Assembly (NCBI RefSeq): GCF_023072615.1
Contig: NZ_JAKNRW010000011.1
Coordinates: 1-64,000 of the forward strand
Length of the DNA: 64,000 nt
Source: Pseudomonas violetae
GTDB lineage: Bacteria; Pseudomonadota; Gammaproteobacteria; Pseudomonadales; Pseudomonadaceae
Direction: 5' to 3'
Under the pieces are notes generated by a model. That model ran no database searches and had not been told where the DNA came from. It worked only from the letters and a program-made list of their open reading frames with translations. This document shows, one piece after another, positions 50,352 through 60,614 of the stretch (position 1 is the first letter of the stretch; every line of letters begins with the position of its first letter). A program made the position numbers and the translations under genes.

Positions 50352-53219
50352 TTAAGCGTAGCTTTCGATCGACGGGCAGGCGCACACCAGGTTGCGATCA
50401 CCGAACACGTTGTCGACGCGACCGACCGGTGGCCAGTACTTGCCTTCGATCAGTGATGCTACAGGGTAGACCGCCTGCTCACGGCTGTACGGGTGAATCC
50501 ACTCGCCTACCAGTTCCGCTGCAGTGTGCGGCGCGTTTTTCAGCGGGTTGTCGTCCTTGTCCAGGGTGCCGTTTTCCACTGCGCGGATTTCTTCGCGGAT
50601 GCGGATCATGGCGTCGCAGAAGCGGTCCAGCTCTTCCTTGGATTCGCTTTCGGTCGGCTCGATCATTAGCGTGCCAGCCACCGGGAACGACATGGTCGGC
50701 GCATGGAAACCGAAGTCGATCAGGCGCTTGGCGACGTCATCGACGCTGATGCCGCTGCTGTCCTTGAGTGGACGCAGGTCGAGAATGCACTCGTGTGCCA
50801 CCAGGCCATTACTGCCGGTGTAGAGCACTGGGTAGTGCTCTTCGAGGCGACGGGAAATGTAGTTGGCATTCAGGATCGCCAACTGTGAAGCACGCTTGAG
50901 GCCGGCGCCGCCCATCATCCGGATGTACATCCAGGTGATCGGCAAAATGCTCGCGCTGCCGAACGGCGCCGCGCAGACTGCGCCTTCCTTGCGCGCCATC
51001 TGGGCGTGGCCTGGCAGGAAAGGAGTCAGGTGCGATTTGACGCCGATCGGGCCAACGCCCGGGCCGCCACCACCGTGGGGGATGCAGAATGTCTTGTGCA
51101 GGTTCAGGTGCGAGACATCGCCGCCGAACTTGCCTGGAGCACAGAGGCCGACCATCGCGTTCATGTTGGCACCGTCGATGTACACCTGGCCGCCGTGATC
51201 ATGAATGATCCCGCAGATTTCGCGGATGCCTTCTTCGAACACACCGTGTGTCGACGGGTAGGTGATCATCAGCGCCGCGAGGTGTTCGCGGTGCTCGATG
51301 GCCTTGGCGCGCAGGTCTTCGATGTCCACGTTGCCGCGGGCATCGCAGGCGGTCACGACCACGCGCATGCCGGCCATGTTGGCGGTGGCCGGGTTGGTGC
51401 CGTGGGCAGACGACGGGATCAGGCAGATGTCGCGACGGTCTTCGCCACGGCTCTGGTGGTAGGCGCGGATGGCCAGCAGACCGGCGTATTCACCTTGCGA
51501 ACCGGCGTTCGGTTGCAGGGAGATCGAGTCGTAGCCGGTAGCCGCGCACAGCATCGCTTCCAACTCGTCGGTCAGTTGCTGGTAGCCAGCACTTTGCTCG
51601 GCCGGGGCAAACGGGTGCAGGGCGCCGAATTCGGCCCAGGTCACCGGGATCATTTCGCTGGCGGCGTTGAGTTTCATGGTGCACGAACCCAGTGGGATCA
51701 TGGTGCGATCCAGGGCCAGGTCCTTGTCGGCGAGCTTGCGCAGGTAGCGCATCAGCTCGGTTTCCGAGTGATATCGATTGAACACCGGGTGGCTGAGGAT
51801 CGGCGACTGGCGCACCAGTTCAGCCGGGATGGCGATCTGGATTGTGGCGGCGAGGGCGGCGAAATCCGGTAGCACCTGGCCGTCGGCGAATAGGGCCCAC
51901 AGGGTTTCCACATCTGCTTGTGCAGTGGTTTCGTCCAGGGAAAGGCCCAGGCGCTCGGCGTCGACGACCCGCAGGTTGATGTGCCGGGCGTGTGCCTTGT
52001 CGTGAAACGCGGCGGTGTTGGCGCCGGTGTTGACAGTCAGGGTGTCGAAGAAATGCTCTTGCTCGACGCTCAGGCCCAGTGCGCTCAAGCCTTTGGCCAG
52101 GATGGCGGTCAGGTGATGAATGCGTTTGGCAATCTGCGCCAGGCCTTTGGGGCCGTGGTACACCGCGTACATGCTGGCGATGTTGGCCAGCAGCACCTGG
52201 GCGGTGCAGATGTTGCTGGTCGCTTTCTCGCGACGGATGTGTTGCTCGCGGGTCTGCATGGCCAGGCGCAGGGCCGGCTTGCCGAAACGGTCCACCGAGA
52301 CGCCGACCAGACGACCCGGCATGTCGCGCTTGAACGCGTCCTTGGTGGAGAAATACGCGGCGTGCGGGCCACCGAAACCCAGCGGCACACCGAAGCGTTG
52401 TGCGCTGCCGATGGCTACGTCGGCGCCAAACTCGCCCGGCGGGGTCAACACGGTCAGGGCCAGCAGGTCAGCGGCCACGGCAACCAGTGCATTGGCCGCG
52501 TGGAAGCGTTCGGTCAGTTCGCGGTAGTCGAACAGGTCGCCGTTGCTCGCCGGGTATTGCAGCAAGGCACCGAAGTACGGCGTCACGTCAGTCAGTTCGC
52601 GCTCGTCGCCGACCACCACGTGGATGCCCAAAGGCTCGGCACGGGTGCGCAGCACGTCGAGGGTTTGCGGGTGGCAATGGGCGGAGGCGAAGAAAGCGTG
52701 GCTGCCTTTGTTCTTGCTCAGGCGCTTGCAGAACGTCATTGCTTCGGCTGCGGCGGTGGCTTCGTCGAGGAGCGAGGCGTTGGCGATCGGCAGGCCGGTC
52801 AAGTCGCTGATCAGCGTCTGGAAATTCAGCAGTGCTTCGAGACGGCCCTGGGAAATCTCTGGTTGATACGGGGTGTAGGCGGTGTACCAAGCCGGGTTTT
52901 CTAGCAGGTTGCGCAGGATCGGCGACGGCGTGTGGGTGCCGTAGTAACCCTGGCCGATGAAGGTCTTGAACAGCTGGTTCTTGCCGGCGATGCCTTTGAT
53001 CATGGCCAGGGCGTCGGCTTCACTCAGGCCGTCGTCCATGCCGAGCACGCTGGTGCCCTTGATGCTTTCCGGAATAACGCTGGCGCTCAAGGCTTCCAGG
53101 GAGGCGAAGCCGAGGCTGTTGAGCATGGCTTGCTCATCGCCTGCGCGCGGGCCAATGTGGCGCGCGATGAATTCGTTGGCGGTCGTCATATTTACAGAAA
53201 CAGGCAGTACTTGAGTCAT
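50352..53219 (-). CDS. gcvP: Glycine dehydrogenase (decarboxylating), P protein
   Basis: A 955-residue homodimeric-type P protein, N- and C-terminal halves both type I PLP-fold. The PLP lysine lies in [16 protein letters not shown] in the C-terminal half; the N-terminal half has [15 protein letters not shown] and [10 protein letters not shown]. It decarboxylates glycine and passes aminomethyl to GcvH lipoate. ATG 53219 has GAGGAG seven bases upstream, and the gene lies 11 bp after gcvH. Confidence 0.98.
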   Translation of the reverse strand: MTQVLPVSVNMTTANEFIARHIGPRAGDEQAMLNSLGFASLEALSASVIPESIKGTSVLGMDDGLSEADALAMIKGIAGKNQLFKTFIGQGYYGTHTPSPILRNLLENPAWYTAYTPYQPEISQGRLEALLNFQTLISDLTGLPIANASLLDEATAAAEAMTFCKRLSKNKGSHAFFASAHCHPQTLDVLRTRAEPLGIHVVVGDERELTDVTPYFGALLQYPASNGDLFDYRELTERFHAANALVAVAADLLALTVLTPPGEFGADVAIGSAQRFGVPLGFGGPHAAYFSTKDAFKRDMPGRLVGVSVDRFGKPALRLAMQTREQHIRREKATSNICTAQVLLANIASMYAVYHGPKGLAQIAKRIHHLTAILAKGLSALGLSVEQEHFFDTLTVNTGANTAAFHDKAHARHINLRVVDAERLGLSLDETTAQADVETLWALFADGQVLPDFAALAATIQIAIPAELVRQSPILSHPVFNRYHSETELMRYLRKLADKDLALDRTMIPLGSCTMKLNAASEMIPVTWAEFGALHPFAPAEQSAGYQQLTDELEAMLCAATGYDSISLQPNAGSQGEYAGLLAIRAYHQSRGEDRRDICLIPSSAHGTNPATANMAGMRVVVTACDARGNVDIEDLRAKAIEHREHLAALMITYPSTHGVFEEGIREICGIIHDHGGQVYIDGANMNAMVGLCAPGKFGGDVSHLNLHKTFCIPHGGGGPGVGPIGVKSHLTPFLPGHAQMARKEGAVCAAPFGSASILPITWMYIRMMGGAGLKRASQLAILNANYISRRLEEHYPVLYTGSNGLVAHECILDLRPLKDSSGISVDDVAKRLIDFGFHAPTMSFPVAGTLMIEPTESESKEELDRFCDAMIRIREEIRAVENGTLDKDDNPLKNAPHTAAELVGEWIHPYSREQAVYPVASLIEGKYWPPVGRVDNVFGDRNLVCACPSIESYA

Positions 53220-53230
53220 TTCGGTGCTCC

Positions 53231-53614
53231 TCAGGCTTCGGCGTTGGCTTTGATCAGACGGTCGTAAGCATCCTGATCCAGCAGTTTGGCGACGGCCGAG
53301 GCGTCGGTAGGCTGAAAACGGAAGAACCAGCCTTCACCCAGGGGATCTTCGTTGACCAGTTCCGGGCTGCTGTCGAGCGCCGGGTTCACTTCCAGTACTT
53401 CACCGTCCAGAGGCATGTACACGCCGCTGGCAGCTTTTACCGATTCCACGGTGGCCGCTTCTGCGCCCTTCTCGTAGGACTGCAGCTCTGGCAGTTGTAC
53501 GAAAACCACGTCGCCCAGAGCGTTCTGCGCGAAGGCGGTGATGCCGACTGTGACGCTGCCGTCAGCTTCGGTGCGCAGCCATTCGTGATCTTCAGTAAAA
53601 CGCAACTCGCTCAT
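53231..53614 (-). CDS. gcvH: Glycine cleavage system H protein
   Basis: A 127-residue lipoyl carrier protein: FTEDHEWLR at the N-terminus and the lipoylated lysine in VESVKAAS (about residue 61). It is first in the operon, downstream of the sigma-54 promoter and GcsR-type sites described below. Confidence 0.98.
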   Translation of the reverse strand: MSELRFTEDHEWLRTEADGSVTVGITAFAQNALGDVVFVQLPELQSYEKGAEAATVESVKAASGVYMPLDGEVLEVNPALDSSPELVNEDPLGEGWFFRFQPTDASAVAKLLDQDAYDRLIKANAEA

Positions 53615-53698
53615 GGAAACTCCTAAGGGGGCCAGACTCGTCTGGTAGACGCGATTGAATGCACGGGGGTTTTAGCCCTGATTTATGCAGGGGTAATA

Positions 53699-53714
53699 AG
53701 CAAAATCGCGGCCA
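53699..53714 (-). promoter_or_regulatory. Sigma-54 promoter of the gcvHP-sdaA-gcvT operon
   Basis: On the minus strand, TGGCCGCGATTTTGCT has the invariant -24 GG and -12 GC exactly ten bases apart, with TTGC at -12. Transcription would start near 53688, giving a leader of about 75 bases before gcvH. The element lies between gcvH and the upstream activator-type sites, as required for an enhancer-dependent promoter. Confidence 0.82.
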
Positions 53715-53778
53715 ATGTTTTAAAAGCGTTATAAAACAGTGAGTTGCGAGTTTTTGAGGCGGGAGAAAATGTTTACTG

Positions 53779-53896
53779 TGTAGCGAAATCGCTACAGCTT
53801 GGGGCTTGGAAAAAAGCCTATCTGTATCAAAGCCTTGCGCACTGGTGCCTGGGGAGGTGTGTAGCGATATCGTTCCGCTGTAGCGCTTTCAGTACG
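53779..53896. promoter_or_regulatory. GcsR-type upstream activator sites (three 18-bp elements)
   Basis: Three 18-bp elements of the form TGTAGCG-N4-(C/G-rich half): 53779-53796 (TGTAGCG-AAAT-CGCTACA, perfectly palindromic), 53860-53877 (TGTAGCG-ATAT-CGTTCCG) and 53879-53896 (TGTAGCG-CTTT-CAGTACG). They resemble the TGTAACG-N4-CGTTCCG repeats reported for P. aeruginosa GcsR, and sit about 90-210 bp upstream of the predicted start site. The last two are tandem, 19 bp apart. Confidence 0.8.
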
Positions 53897-53953
53897 GCTG
53901 GAGGTCGTTTCTAAACAGGTTAGAAGGCCTTCGATTTGAATTCGTCCCGTAGG

Positions 53954-54026
53954 AGCTGCCGAAGGCTGCGATCTTGTCGCAGGCAACACAATATCGAAGT
54001 CAAAAAGATCGCAGCCTTCGGCAGCT
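53954..54026. repeat. 22-bp inverted repeat pair (REPIN of the CTGCCGAAGGC type)
   Basis: AGCTGCCGAAGGCTGCGATC extended to 22 bp at 53954-53975 is matched by its perfect complement at 54005-54026 across a 29-base loop. It lies between gcsR and the operator region. Confidence 0.93.
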
Positions 54027-54061
54027 GAGGATGGAGGCCAGGCGTGAGAATTCAGCGACGG

Positions 54062-55570
54062 CTACTGCTTGGTAGGAATCCCATACTTGCGCAGCCGATG
54101 CGCGATCGCCGTGTGGGAGGTCTGCAAGCGGCTTGCGAGCTGCCGGGTAGACGGGTAGCTGACGTAGAGTTTTTCCAGCAGGGTTTTCTCGAACTCGTCC
54201 ACGGCCTGCTCCAGGCTGTCGACTTCGGAGTCGCTCTGGCGTGCCACCGAGGTGCCGGCGATGTCGAGGTCACCAATGTCCACCAGACTGCTTTCGCAAA
54301 TGGCCGCCGCGCGGAATATCACGTTCTGCAACTGCCGCACGTTACCAGGCCAGCGGTTACCCAGAAGTGCCGGGTAAGTCCCGGGCGCCAGTCGGCACAC
54401 CGGTCGCTGGATCTGCGCACAGGCCTGCTGCATGAAGTGACGGGCCAGCAGCAGAATGTCCTGGCCCCGCTCACGTAGCGGCGGGACTTCGACATTCAAG
54501 ACGTTGAGGCGATAAAACAGGTCTTCGCGGAACGAGCCTTCACTGACCATTTTTTCCAGGTCACGGTGGGTCGCGCTGAGGATTCGCACGTTGACCTTCA
54601 CTTCGCGATCACCGCCCACTCGCCGAAAGCTGCCGTCATTAAGAAAGCGCAACAGTTTTGCCTGCAGGTAGGGCGACATCTCGCCGATCTCATCGAGAAA
54701 CACCGTGCCTTGGTTGGCCAGTTCCATCAGGCCCGGTTTACCGCCTCGTTGCGCTCCGGTGAAAGCCCCCGGGGCATAACCGAACAGCTCGCTTTCGGCG
54801 AGGTTCTCCGGCAATGCCGCGCAGTTCAGCGCGAGGAAAGGCGAGCTGTGCCGGGCGCTGATGGCGTGGCAGGCGCGCGCAACCAGTTCCTTGCCAGTGC
54901 CGGTTTCGCCCTGGATCAGCAAAGGCGCATCCAGGGCCGCCACGCGCTGGGCGCGGGCCTTGAGGGTGCGGATCGCCGGAGATTCGCCCAGCAGCGCATC
55001 AAAGCCTTCGGCATGATCATGGTGCAGCGCCGACAGACGCTCGCCGATGCGGTTGGGTTGATACAGGGTCAGCAACGCACCGGCATCGGTGATGGGCGTG
55101 GCGTCGAGTAGTAAGGCCTGGCCGTTGAGCGTGATCTCGCGCAGCGGCAGGCGAAAGCCGTGCTCCAGCAACGCGTCGAGCAGCGCCGGGTCGGCAAACA
55201 GTTCCGCCACGCTTTCCCCCGCCGGTTCGCGACCGTACAGGGCAATCAGTGCCGGATTGGCCAGTAATACGTTGCCCGCACTGTCGAGCGCCAGCACCGG
55301 GTCGGTCATGGCCGCCAGCAAGGCATCGAGCTGCAGGTGCCGGCGCTGGCCAGGCAGAATGTCCACCACCGTCACCGCCTGCACGCCGCGGACGCTGAAC
55401 AGCGCATCGCGCAGCTCTTCGAGTACTTCCGGGCTCAAGGTCGGCGCGTCTATGTAGACGTTGGGCGGCACCATTTCCACCGCATCCAGGTTGAGATTGC
55501 GCCCACCGAGCAACGCCAGGACTTCCTGGGTGATGCCGACTCGGTCGATGAAACTGACGTGGATACGCAT
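54062..55570 (-). CDS. gcsR: TyrR-like sigma-54-dependent regulator (GcsR)
   Basis: A 502-residue enhancer-binding protein with an N-terminal ACT domain (1-75, MRIHVSFIDRVGITQEVLALL), a PAS domain (about 80-185), an AAA+ domain with Walker A GETGTGKE (221-228) and the sigma-54 contact loop GAFTGA (278-283), and a C-terminal TyrR-type HTH (LYVSYPSTRQLASRLQTSH). E. coli TyrR lacks a functional GAFTGA, so this one is a true sigma-54 activator. It probably responds to glycine and activates the gcv operon immediately downstream. ATG 55570 is used; the upstream frame extension is unlikely. Confidence 0.93.
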   Translation of the reverse strand: MRIHVSFIDRVGITQEVLALLGGRNLNLDAVEMVPPNVYIDAPTLSPEVLEELRDALFSVRGVQAVTVVDILPGQRRHLQLDALLAAMTDPVLALDSAGNVLLANPALIALYGREPAGESVAELFADPALLDALLEHGFRLPLREITLNGQALLLDATPITDAGALLTLYQPNRIGERLSALHHDHAEGFDALLGESPAIRTLKARAQRVAALDAPLLIQGETGTGKELVARACHAISARHSSPFLALNCAALPENLAESELFGYAPGAFTGAQRGGKPGLMELANQGTVFLDEIGEMSPYLQAKLLRFLNDGSFRRVGGDREVKVNVRILSATHRDLEKMVSEGSFREDLFYRLNVLNVEVPPLRERGQDILLLARHFMQQACAQIQRPVCRLAPGTYPALLGNRWPGNVRQLQNVIFRAAAICESSLVDIGDLDIAGTSVARQSDSEVDSLEQAVDEFEKTLLEKLYVSYPSTRQLASRLQTSHTAIAHRLRKYGIPTKQ

Positions 55571-55659
55571 GGGGGCGGTGTAGTTCTGGCGTGCGGAGGG
55601 TGGCAAGTATGCCTTGGGGAGCGCCGCAGGTGAAATCCTGCACTGATTTGCGAAGACCT

Positions 55660-55705
55660 TAGGAGCAAAGCTTTGCTTCCACAGTTGGCGAGGCAGCCTT
55701 GCTCC
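55660..55705. repeat. Degenerate REP arms between gcsR and DUF5064 gene
   Basis: TAGGAGCAAAGCTTTGCTTC and an inverted GGCAGCCTTGCTCCTGC fragment about 20 bp further on. Both are diverged from the REP consensus seen elsewhere. Confidence 0.5.
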
Positions 55706-55716
55706 TGCACAAACGG

Positions 55717-56076
55717 CTACTCGAGGTGTTCGGGTTTGACCGGGTCGCCGGACTTGACGTCGAGCTGCGCCCGGACGTCTTCGAACATCAGGTCGTACGC
55801 CTTGTGGACCGTGCCGATCCCGACTTCCTTGGGTAGACCATGTTTTTGCGCGAGGCGAGTGGCATGGCGGGCGAAATCGAACGCCTGGTCCTTGGGCAGG
55901 AAAAACTCCTCCTGCCATTTTTCGTTCTGCACTAACCCATGCATTTTGAACAGCATGCCTACGCCTTCCTTTGGGTCCTGGGTCACTTCATAGTCGATGC
56001 TCAGCGAGTAGCTGTAGTCATCCTTATGCAGCGCGGTGCGCTCGATGTGCAGGTGACCGGGCTCGAACGTAGCCAT
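55717..56076 (-). CDS. DUF5064 family protein
   Basis: A 119-residue soluble protein beginning MATFEPGHLHIERTAL, with GVGMLFKMHGLV in the middle and a charged C-terminus. The sequence fits the Pseudomonas-specific DUF5064 family; no function is known. ATG 56076 is preferred over an ATG two codons earlier because GGAGAG lies six bases before it. It is a single-gene unit between gcsR and the CoA-transferase gene. Confidence 0.82.
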   Translation of the reverse strand: MATFEPGHLHIERTALHKDDYSYSLSIDYEVTQDPKEGVGMLFKMHGLVQNEKWQEEFFLPKDQAFDFARHATRLAQKHGLPKEVGIGTVHKAYDLMFEDVRAQLDVKSGDPVKPEHLE

Positions 56077-56252
56077 TGGCATCTCTCCGTATCAGTTGGT
56101 AATGCCAGGTGTCGCCGTGCAGAGGGGAGCGCAGGCAGGGTCCTGGACGATCAATTCGCCGTCCGAGAGTGGACCGAACATCGCGATATTTCCAGTAAAG
56201 CGAAGTCACCGGAGTATTTTCAGCCTCGAGCTGAACTTCGATGGCTGCTGGC

Positions 56253-56361
56253 GCTATCGAGAGCAGGCTCGCTCCCATAGGGGGGCGCGTTGCCGTTGTG
56301 ACCACAGGGTTGCACTGCGGGAATCGCATTTCCAATGTGGGAGCGAGCCTACTCGCGAAGA
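56253..56361. repeat. Decayed REPIN upstream of DUF5064 gene
   Basis: Arm 1 (GAGAGCAGGCTCGCTCCCATA) ends near 56279. Arm 2 (GTGGGAGCGAGCCTACTCGC) spans about 56337-56356 and is inverted relative to it. The arms carry substitutions. It lies between the 3' end of the CoA-transferase gene and the DUF5064 gene. Confidence 0.7.
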
Positions 56362-56369
56362 TATGCGCA

Positions 56370-57701
56370 TCACCACCACTGCGCCCGATGGGAGCCCAAT
56401 TCAGCCGCCGGAATCGTCCACTGCAATGGCGTGCCGGTGATCTTCAGCGGCACCTGCAGTCGATGCGCCGCCCCCCAGGCTGTTTGCTCGACCAACAGCC
56501 CCTTGTCGTTGTCATCTTCAACCCGCAAGGGTGCCGCCGGCCCGACGCCATTTTCAATCAACAACTTCGCCGTGCGCGCCAGCGATAACCGTGCCGATCC
56601 GCCCGTGTCCAGCAGGCGAATCGCGCTGGCCGCCATCAGGTACCCGGTGGCGTGATCGAGCGCTTGCAGGGGCAATGGCGTCGGCTGGTCTGACTGCTTC
56701 CAATGCATGCCAGCCTCGGCAATTCCGCAGCTCATCTGCACCAGGCTGTCGAAGCCCCGGCGATTCTGCCAAGGACCGCTCCAACCATAGGCATTCAGGC
56801 AGACGTCGATCAGCTCGGGGGCCAGATGCCGGCGCTCGGCGGTGCCATAACCGAGGCGTTCCAGTGCATCGGCGCGGTAACCATGCAGGAGGATGTCGGC
56901 GTCCTTGAGCAGGTTGTCGAAGATCGCGCGATCCGTTGGGTCGTGCAAGTCCAGACGCGCGCAACGCTTGCCCAGGGTGACTTCCGGTACCACGCCAGGC
57001 TCGTTCCAGGAGGGAGGATCGATGCGCAGGACGTCGGCGCCCAGCCCGGCGAGAAAGCGGCTGGCGACTGGCCCGGCGAGTACGCGGGTCAGGTCCAGCA
57101 CCTTGATTCCGGCCAGGGGGCGGGCCACGGAACCTTGCCAGGGTTTCGCCCGCGCACTGTTGCCTGCGGCAAAATGCACCAGTGGCTCAGCGTTCACGGC
57201 CTGCCCTTGGGGATGCGCTTGCCATTGCGCCCAGCTGCGCATTTGCGCGGCACAACCGGCGGCTTCGACCACGGCCTGTTCAAGATCAGCTGCAGCCCAT
57301 TGCGCGACTTTGTTAGCCATTGCCGATCGATCGGCAACGCTGCCGAGCACGCTTTCGGCGGCTGCGCGGTGATGCGGTGCGTTGGTGTGCAGGCGGATCC
57401 AGCCATCCCGGGTGGCGTAGTCGCCCGCGACCGGGTCCCATAAGGGCGGAACATTCCAGCCCAGCGGACGCAGCGAGGTGGCAAACCAGAACGACGCGAG
57501 GCGCCGGTCGACTTCCAGGCCGGGAAGGCGCCCGGTGTGCCGATGCAACAGGTCGCAGATTGCCTGACCGGCCACGCCAATGCTGGCGCAGGCCAGGTCG
57601 GTGACCGCAAACGCGCAGGGCAGGGCGCCGCTCGATGTGCAGGGGATAGGGGTATTGGGCAAGCCGAGTGCGGCTTGAATGGACGTGAATAGATCAGTCA
57701 T
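56370..57701 (-). CDS. CaiB/BaiF-type (family III) CoA-transferase, rearranged architecture
   Basis: The 443-residue protein contains the usual family III N-terminal signature LAGIKVLDLTRVLAGPVAS, but at residues 197-215 instead of 5-25. Its first 180 residues end in WAQWQAHPQGQAV, a segment normally near the C-terminus of the family. A GFDSLVQMSCGIAE stretch (Asp318) matches the region with the conserved catalytic Asp. The start is ATG 57701 with GGAGG eight bases upstream. It may be a permuted or half-duplicated enzyme transferring CoA between carboxylic acids; the substrate is unknown. Confidence 0.85.
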   Translation of the reverse strand: MTDLFTSIQAALGLPNTPIPCTSSGALPCAFAVTDLACASIGVAGQAICDLLHRHTGRLPGLEVDRRLASFWFATSLRPLGWNVPPLWDPVAGDYATRDGWIRLHTNAPHHRAAAESVLGSVADRSAMANKVAQWAAADLEQAVVEAAGCAAQMRSWAQWQAHPQGQAVNAEPLVHFAAGNSARAKPWQGSVARPLAGIKVLDLTRVLAGPVASRFLAGLGADVLRIDPPSWNEPGVVPEVTLGKRCARLDLHDPTDRAIFDNLLKDADILLHGYRADALERLGYGTAERRHLAPELIDVCLNAYGWSGPWQNRRGFDSLVQMSCGIAEAGMHWKQSDQPTPLPLQALDHATGYLMAASAIRLLDTGGSARLSLARTAKLLIENGVGPAAPLRVEDDNDKGLLVEQTAWGAAHRLQVPLKITGTPLQWTIPAAELGSHRAQWW

Positions 57702-57766
57702 CGAAGGCCCTCCGGAAGAGGGCCGATCATAGATCAAAAAATGTGCAGTGCCGGATGAAAACTGTT

Positions 57767-57785
57767 GGAGCGAGCCTGCTCCTAC
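57767..57785. repeat. Single REP arm
   Basis: GGAGCGAGCCTGCTCCTAC, a lone REP half between the CoA-transferase start and the chemoreceptor stop. Confidence 0.6.
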
Positions 57786-59920
57786 ACGCGGAACTGATCC
57801 ATCAACTTCATCTGATGGGTCGTCAGCGAATTAAGGTGACTGCTGATCTGTGCCGATTCGGTCGCTTGCCCGGTCAGGGTTTCGGTGACGGTACGGATGG
57901 CTGAGACGTTGCGGTTGACCTCTTCGGCCACGGCGCTTTGCTGTTCGGCGGCGCTGGCAATTTGCAGGTTCATGTCGCTGATCACGGTGACCGCATCGCT
58001 GATCTTGCTCAAGGCCTGTACTGCTTGCTGAATTTGACCGGCGTTGCTGTGGGCCTGGGTCTGGCTCGAGTGCATGGTGGCAACGACGCCGCGGGTGCCA
58101 GTTTGGATGCGTTCGATCACCGTGCGGATTTCTTCCACCGAGTCCTGGGTACGTTTGGCCAGGTTGCGCACTTCATCAGCCACCACCGCAAAACCACGCC
58201 CGCTCTCGCCGGCGCGGGCGGCTTCGATAGCTGCGTTGAGGGCCAGCAGGTTGGTTTGTTCGGCAATGCTGCGGATCACCTCCAGCACCGAGCCGATTTG
58301 CTCACTGTTGACCGCCAGGGCTTCGACTTCGACAACCGCCTTGCTGACCTCATCGGCCAGCTGACTGATGTCGCGGGTGCTGCGCTCGATGATCTGCATG
58401 CCATCGCGGGCCGATTGGTCCGCGCCCTTGGCCGCATTGGCCGCATTCGAGGCACTGTTGGCGACGTCGTGGGCGGTGGCGCTCATTTCATTGGAGGCGG
58501 TGGCAACCTGGTCGATCTCGCGGAACTGCACCTGCATCCCTTCACTGGTCTGGCGGGCGATTTCCGAGGACTGGTCGGCCGTGCCGCGGGCGTCCGTAAT
58601 GCTCTGTTTGATCTGCGCGATGGTTGGCTGCAGCTTGTCGAGGAAGCGGTTGAACCAACTGACCAGTTCACCCAGTTCGTCTTTCTTGCCGTAGTGCAGG
58701 CGCTGGGTCAGGTCGCCGTCGCCGCTGGCAATGGCTTTGAGCATCTGGGCAACGCTGTTGATCGGCCGGGTCACGCCCGAGGCGGTGAGCCATATCAGCA
58801 GCAGGCCGACCAGGCCAGCCGCAACGGCGACTAGCACGGCTTTGATGGTGCCGCTTTGGTGGGCGTCATCAAGTACGGCTTGCAGCTTGGCCGAGTCAGC
58901 CAGCAACACCTGCTTCGGCAGGTCGATCACCACACCCCAGGCCTTGGAATCGCCAATCGGGCTGACCGGATACACGGCGCGAATCAGTTCGCCCTGTTCG
59001 AGAATTTTCGGTGTGCCAGCGCTGAGCAACTGCAGCACTTCCTTGGCATCCGTGCCCAGGGTGTCGGCGATGCTTTTGCCGACCTTGCTGGCGTCGACGC
59101 TGTAGCCGGCGAGCACGCCACTGCCGGATACAATCAGCATGTGCCCGGCGCTATTGAACAGGTCGCGCTGGGATTCGACCGCGGCCGCTTGCAGGGCGTC
59201 GAGGGCGATGTCCACACCGACGACCCCGATGGATTTGCCATCCACCAACAGCGGTACGGAAATGGTGGTCATCAGCATTTCCTTGCCGCCGACGGTGTCG
59301 GCATACGGGTCCAGCAGGCAGGTGCGCTTACTGTCACGAGGGCAGGTGTACCAGCTGTTATAGGGCGTGCCGTTGATGTTGAGGGTGGTCTTGGTCATGT
59401 CATCTTCGACCATGATCGTGTTGACCCCGGTACCACCGGCACGGCTCCAGTAACTGGCAAAGCGCCCGGCTTCGTTGGACTGGCGCGCCGCGTCGTTGGC
59501 GAATTCGCTGTCCTTGCCGTCCAGGCTGTTGGGTTCGAATGCCAGCCAGATCCCCAGCACTTTGCTGTTGCGCTCGAAGGCGGTTTGCAGGCTCCGGTTC
59601 AACTCCTCACGCACAGCGCCCGCTTCCAGCGAGCGCTTGGCCGCCATGTTGCGCAGGTCCTTGATCTGATCCGCCAGGGACGTGACCACCGTCAGGCTTT
59701 CGCCGAAGGTTTTCTGCACCCGCACGGCTTGCTCGGCGGCCTTGGCTTGCAGCAGATCCTGCACGCTGTCGTTGAGCATTCTGCTGCTGGAGGCGCTGAC
59801 CAATTTATCGTTCTGGTTGGTCTGGTAGATATTCATGCCCACGATCAGGGCAATCACGCCCAGCAGGCACAGGCCGGACAGCAGCACGATTTTCAGGCGG
59901 ATGGAGAGAGAGTCGAACAT
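57782..59920 (-). CDS. Methyl-accepting chemotaxis protein with dCache sensor
   Basis: The 712-residue transducer has TM1 at about 10-30, a long periplasmic dCache domain (about 35-345), TM2 near 350-372, HAMP and a signalling domain with [20 protein letters not shown]. Two periplasmic cysteines (CPRD, TCLLD) are unusual. It lacks the RxWY amino-acid motif of the first receptor, so its ligand differs. It reminds me of TlpQ/McpU-type polyamine receptors by N-terminus and length, but that is tentative. ATG 59920 ([10 protein letters not shown]) is chosen; the frame extends upstream through a REPIN. Confidence 0.92.
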   Translation of the reverse strand: MFDSLSIRLKIVLLSGLCLLGVIALIVGMNIYQTNQNDKLVSASSSRMLNDSVQDLLQAKAAEQAVRVQKTFGESLTVVTSLADQIKDLRNMAAKRSLEAGAVREELNRSLQTAFERNSKVLGIWLAFEPNSLDGKDSEFANDAARQSNEAGRFASYWSRAGGTGVNTIMVEDDMTKTTLNINGTPYNSWYTCPRDSKRTCLLDPYADTVGGKEMLMTTISVPLLVDGKSIGVVGVDIALDALQAAAVESQRDLFNSAGHMLIVSGSGVLAGYSVDASKVGKSIADTLGTDAKEVLQLLSAGTPKILEQGELIRAVYPVSPIGDSKAWGVVIDLPKQVLLADSAKLQAVLDDAHQSGTIKAVLVAVAAGLVGLLLIWLTASGVTRPINSVAQMLKAIASGDGDLTQRLHYGKKDELGELVSWFNRFLDKLQPTIAQIKQSITDARGTADQSSEIARQTSEGMQVQFREIDQVATASNEMSATAHDVANSASNAANAAKGADQSARDGMQIIERSTRDISQLADEVSKAVVEVEALAVNSEQIGSVLEVIRSIAEQTNLLALNAAIEAARAGESGRGFAVVADEVRNLAKRTQDSVEEIRTVIERIQTGTRGVVATMHSSQTQAHSNAGQIQQAVQALSKISDAVTVISDMNLQIASAAEQQSAVAEEVNRNVSAIRTVTETLTGQATESAQISSHLNSLTTHQMKLMDQFRV

Positions 59921-60092
59921 AAGGCGAACTCGCAAATGAATGGGGTGTTGGCTGTGGGTCGGGATCGACCGGGTTCGCCAAGTCCATTCAGCGCCATGGG
60001 AAAGGCATCGGCGCGGGGGAGGTTTGCATGAGTAAAAATCGATGAACGGTCGGCGCAAGCGTTTGCGGGGGATATTCGGTGTTTGGGAGATC

Positions 60093-60172
60093 GCTATCGC
60101 GAGCAGGCTCGCTCCCACATTAAGCCCAATAATTCTGGAGCTCACCTGTGGGAGCCAGCCTGCTGGCGATGC
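60093..60172. repeat. REPIN upstream of chemoreceptor gene (mixed arms)
   Basis: Left arm GCTATCGCGAGCAGGCTCGC with TCCCACA and right arm TGTGGGAGCCAGCCTGCTGG with CGATGC are inverted relative to each other but have different cores (GAGC-GCTC versus CCAGC-GCTGG). About 27 bp separates them. Confidence 0.85.
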
Positions 60173-60187
60173 AGGCAACCCGGTCTG

Positions 60188-60577
60188 TCAGGAAGCGTGC
60201 GCCAGGGTCTCGGGCCTCGACCAGATCCACAGGTTGCCCAAGCTCATTCCGGCAATGGCCAGGTAGATCGGCCAGCCGTGATCGAGCATCACCAGCATCA
60301 ACCCGGCGCACAGCAGCATGCTCACGGTGGCGCTGACTTTGGCACGACGGGATATGATTTTGCCGTTGCGCCAGTTGCTCAGTATCGGACCGATCAGGCG
60401 ATGGTTTTCCAGCCAGGCGCTGAGCCGTGGGGAACTTCGGGTGGCGGCCCAGGCCGCGAGCAGGATGAATTCGGTGGTTGGCAGGCCAGGCACGACAATG
60501 GCGACCAGGCCTATGCCCAGGCTGAGGTAGGCCAGCAGGCCGAAAAGGAAACGCACGAGTCTGGAAGATGAGGGCAT
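60188..60577 (-). CDS. YbaN / DUF454 family inner-membrane protein
   Basis: A roughly 129-residue protein with hydrophobic stretches near residues 10-42 and 88-120, and the DUF454 signature LPTTEFILLAAWAATRSSPRL followed by WLENHRLIGPILSNWRNGKIIS. Such proteins are small inner-membrane proteins of unknown function; E. coli YbaN is one. ATG 60577 gives MPSSSRLVRF; an ATG six codons earlier is also possible. The gene's end lies beside a REPIN. Confidence 0.88.
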   Translation of the reverse strand: MPSSSRLVRFLFGLLAYLSLGIGLVAIVVPGLPTTEFILLAAWAATRSSPRLSAWLENHRLIGPILSNWRNGKIISRRAKVSATVSMLLCAGLMLVMLDHGWPIYLAIAGMSLGNLWIWSRPETLAHAS

Positions 60578-60614
60578 AGGCTCAAGGTAACGCATGTGGG
60601 GCGTGATGTTTCCT

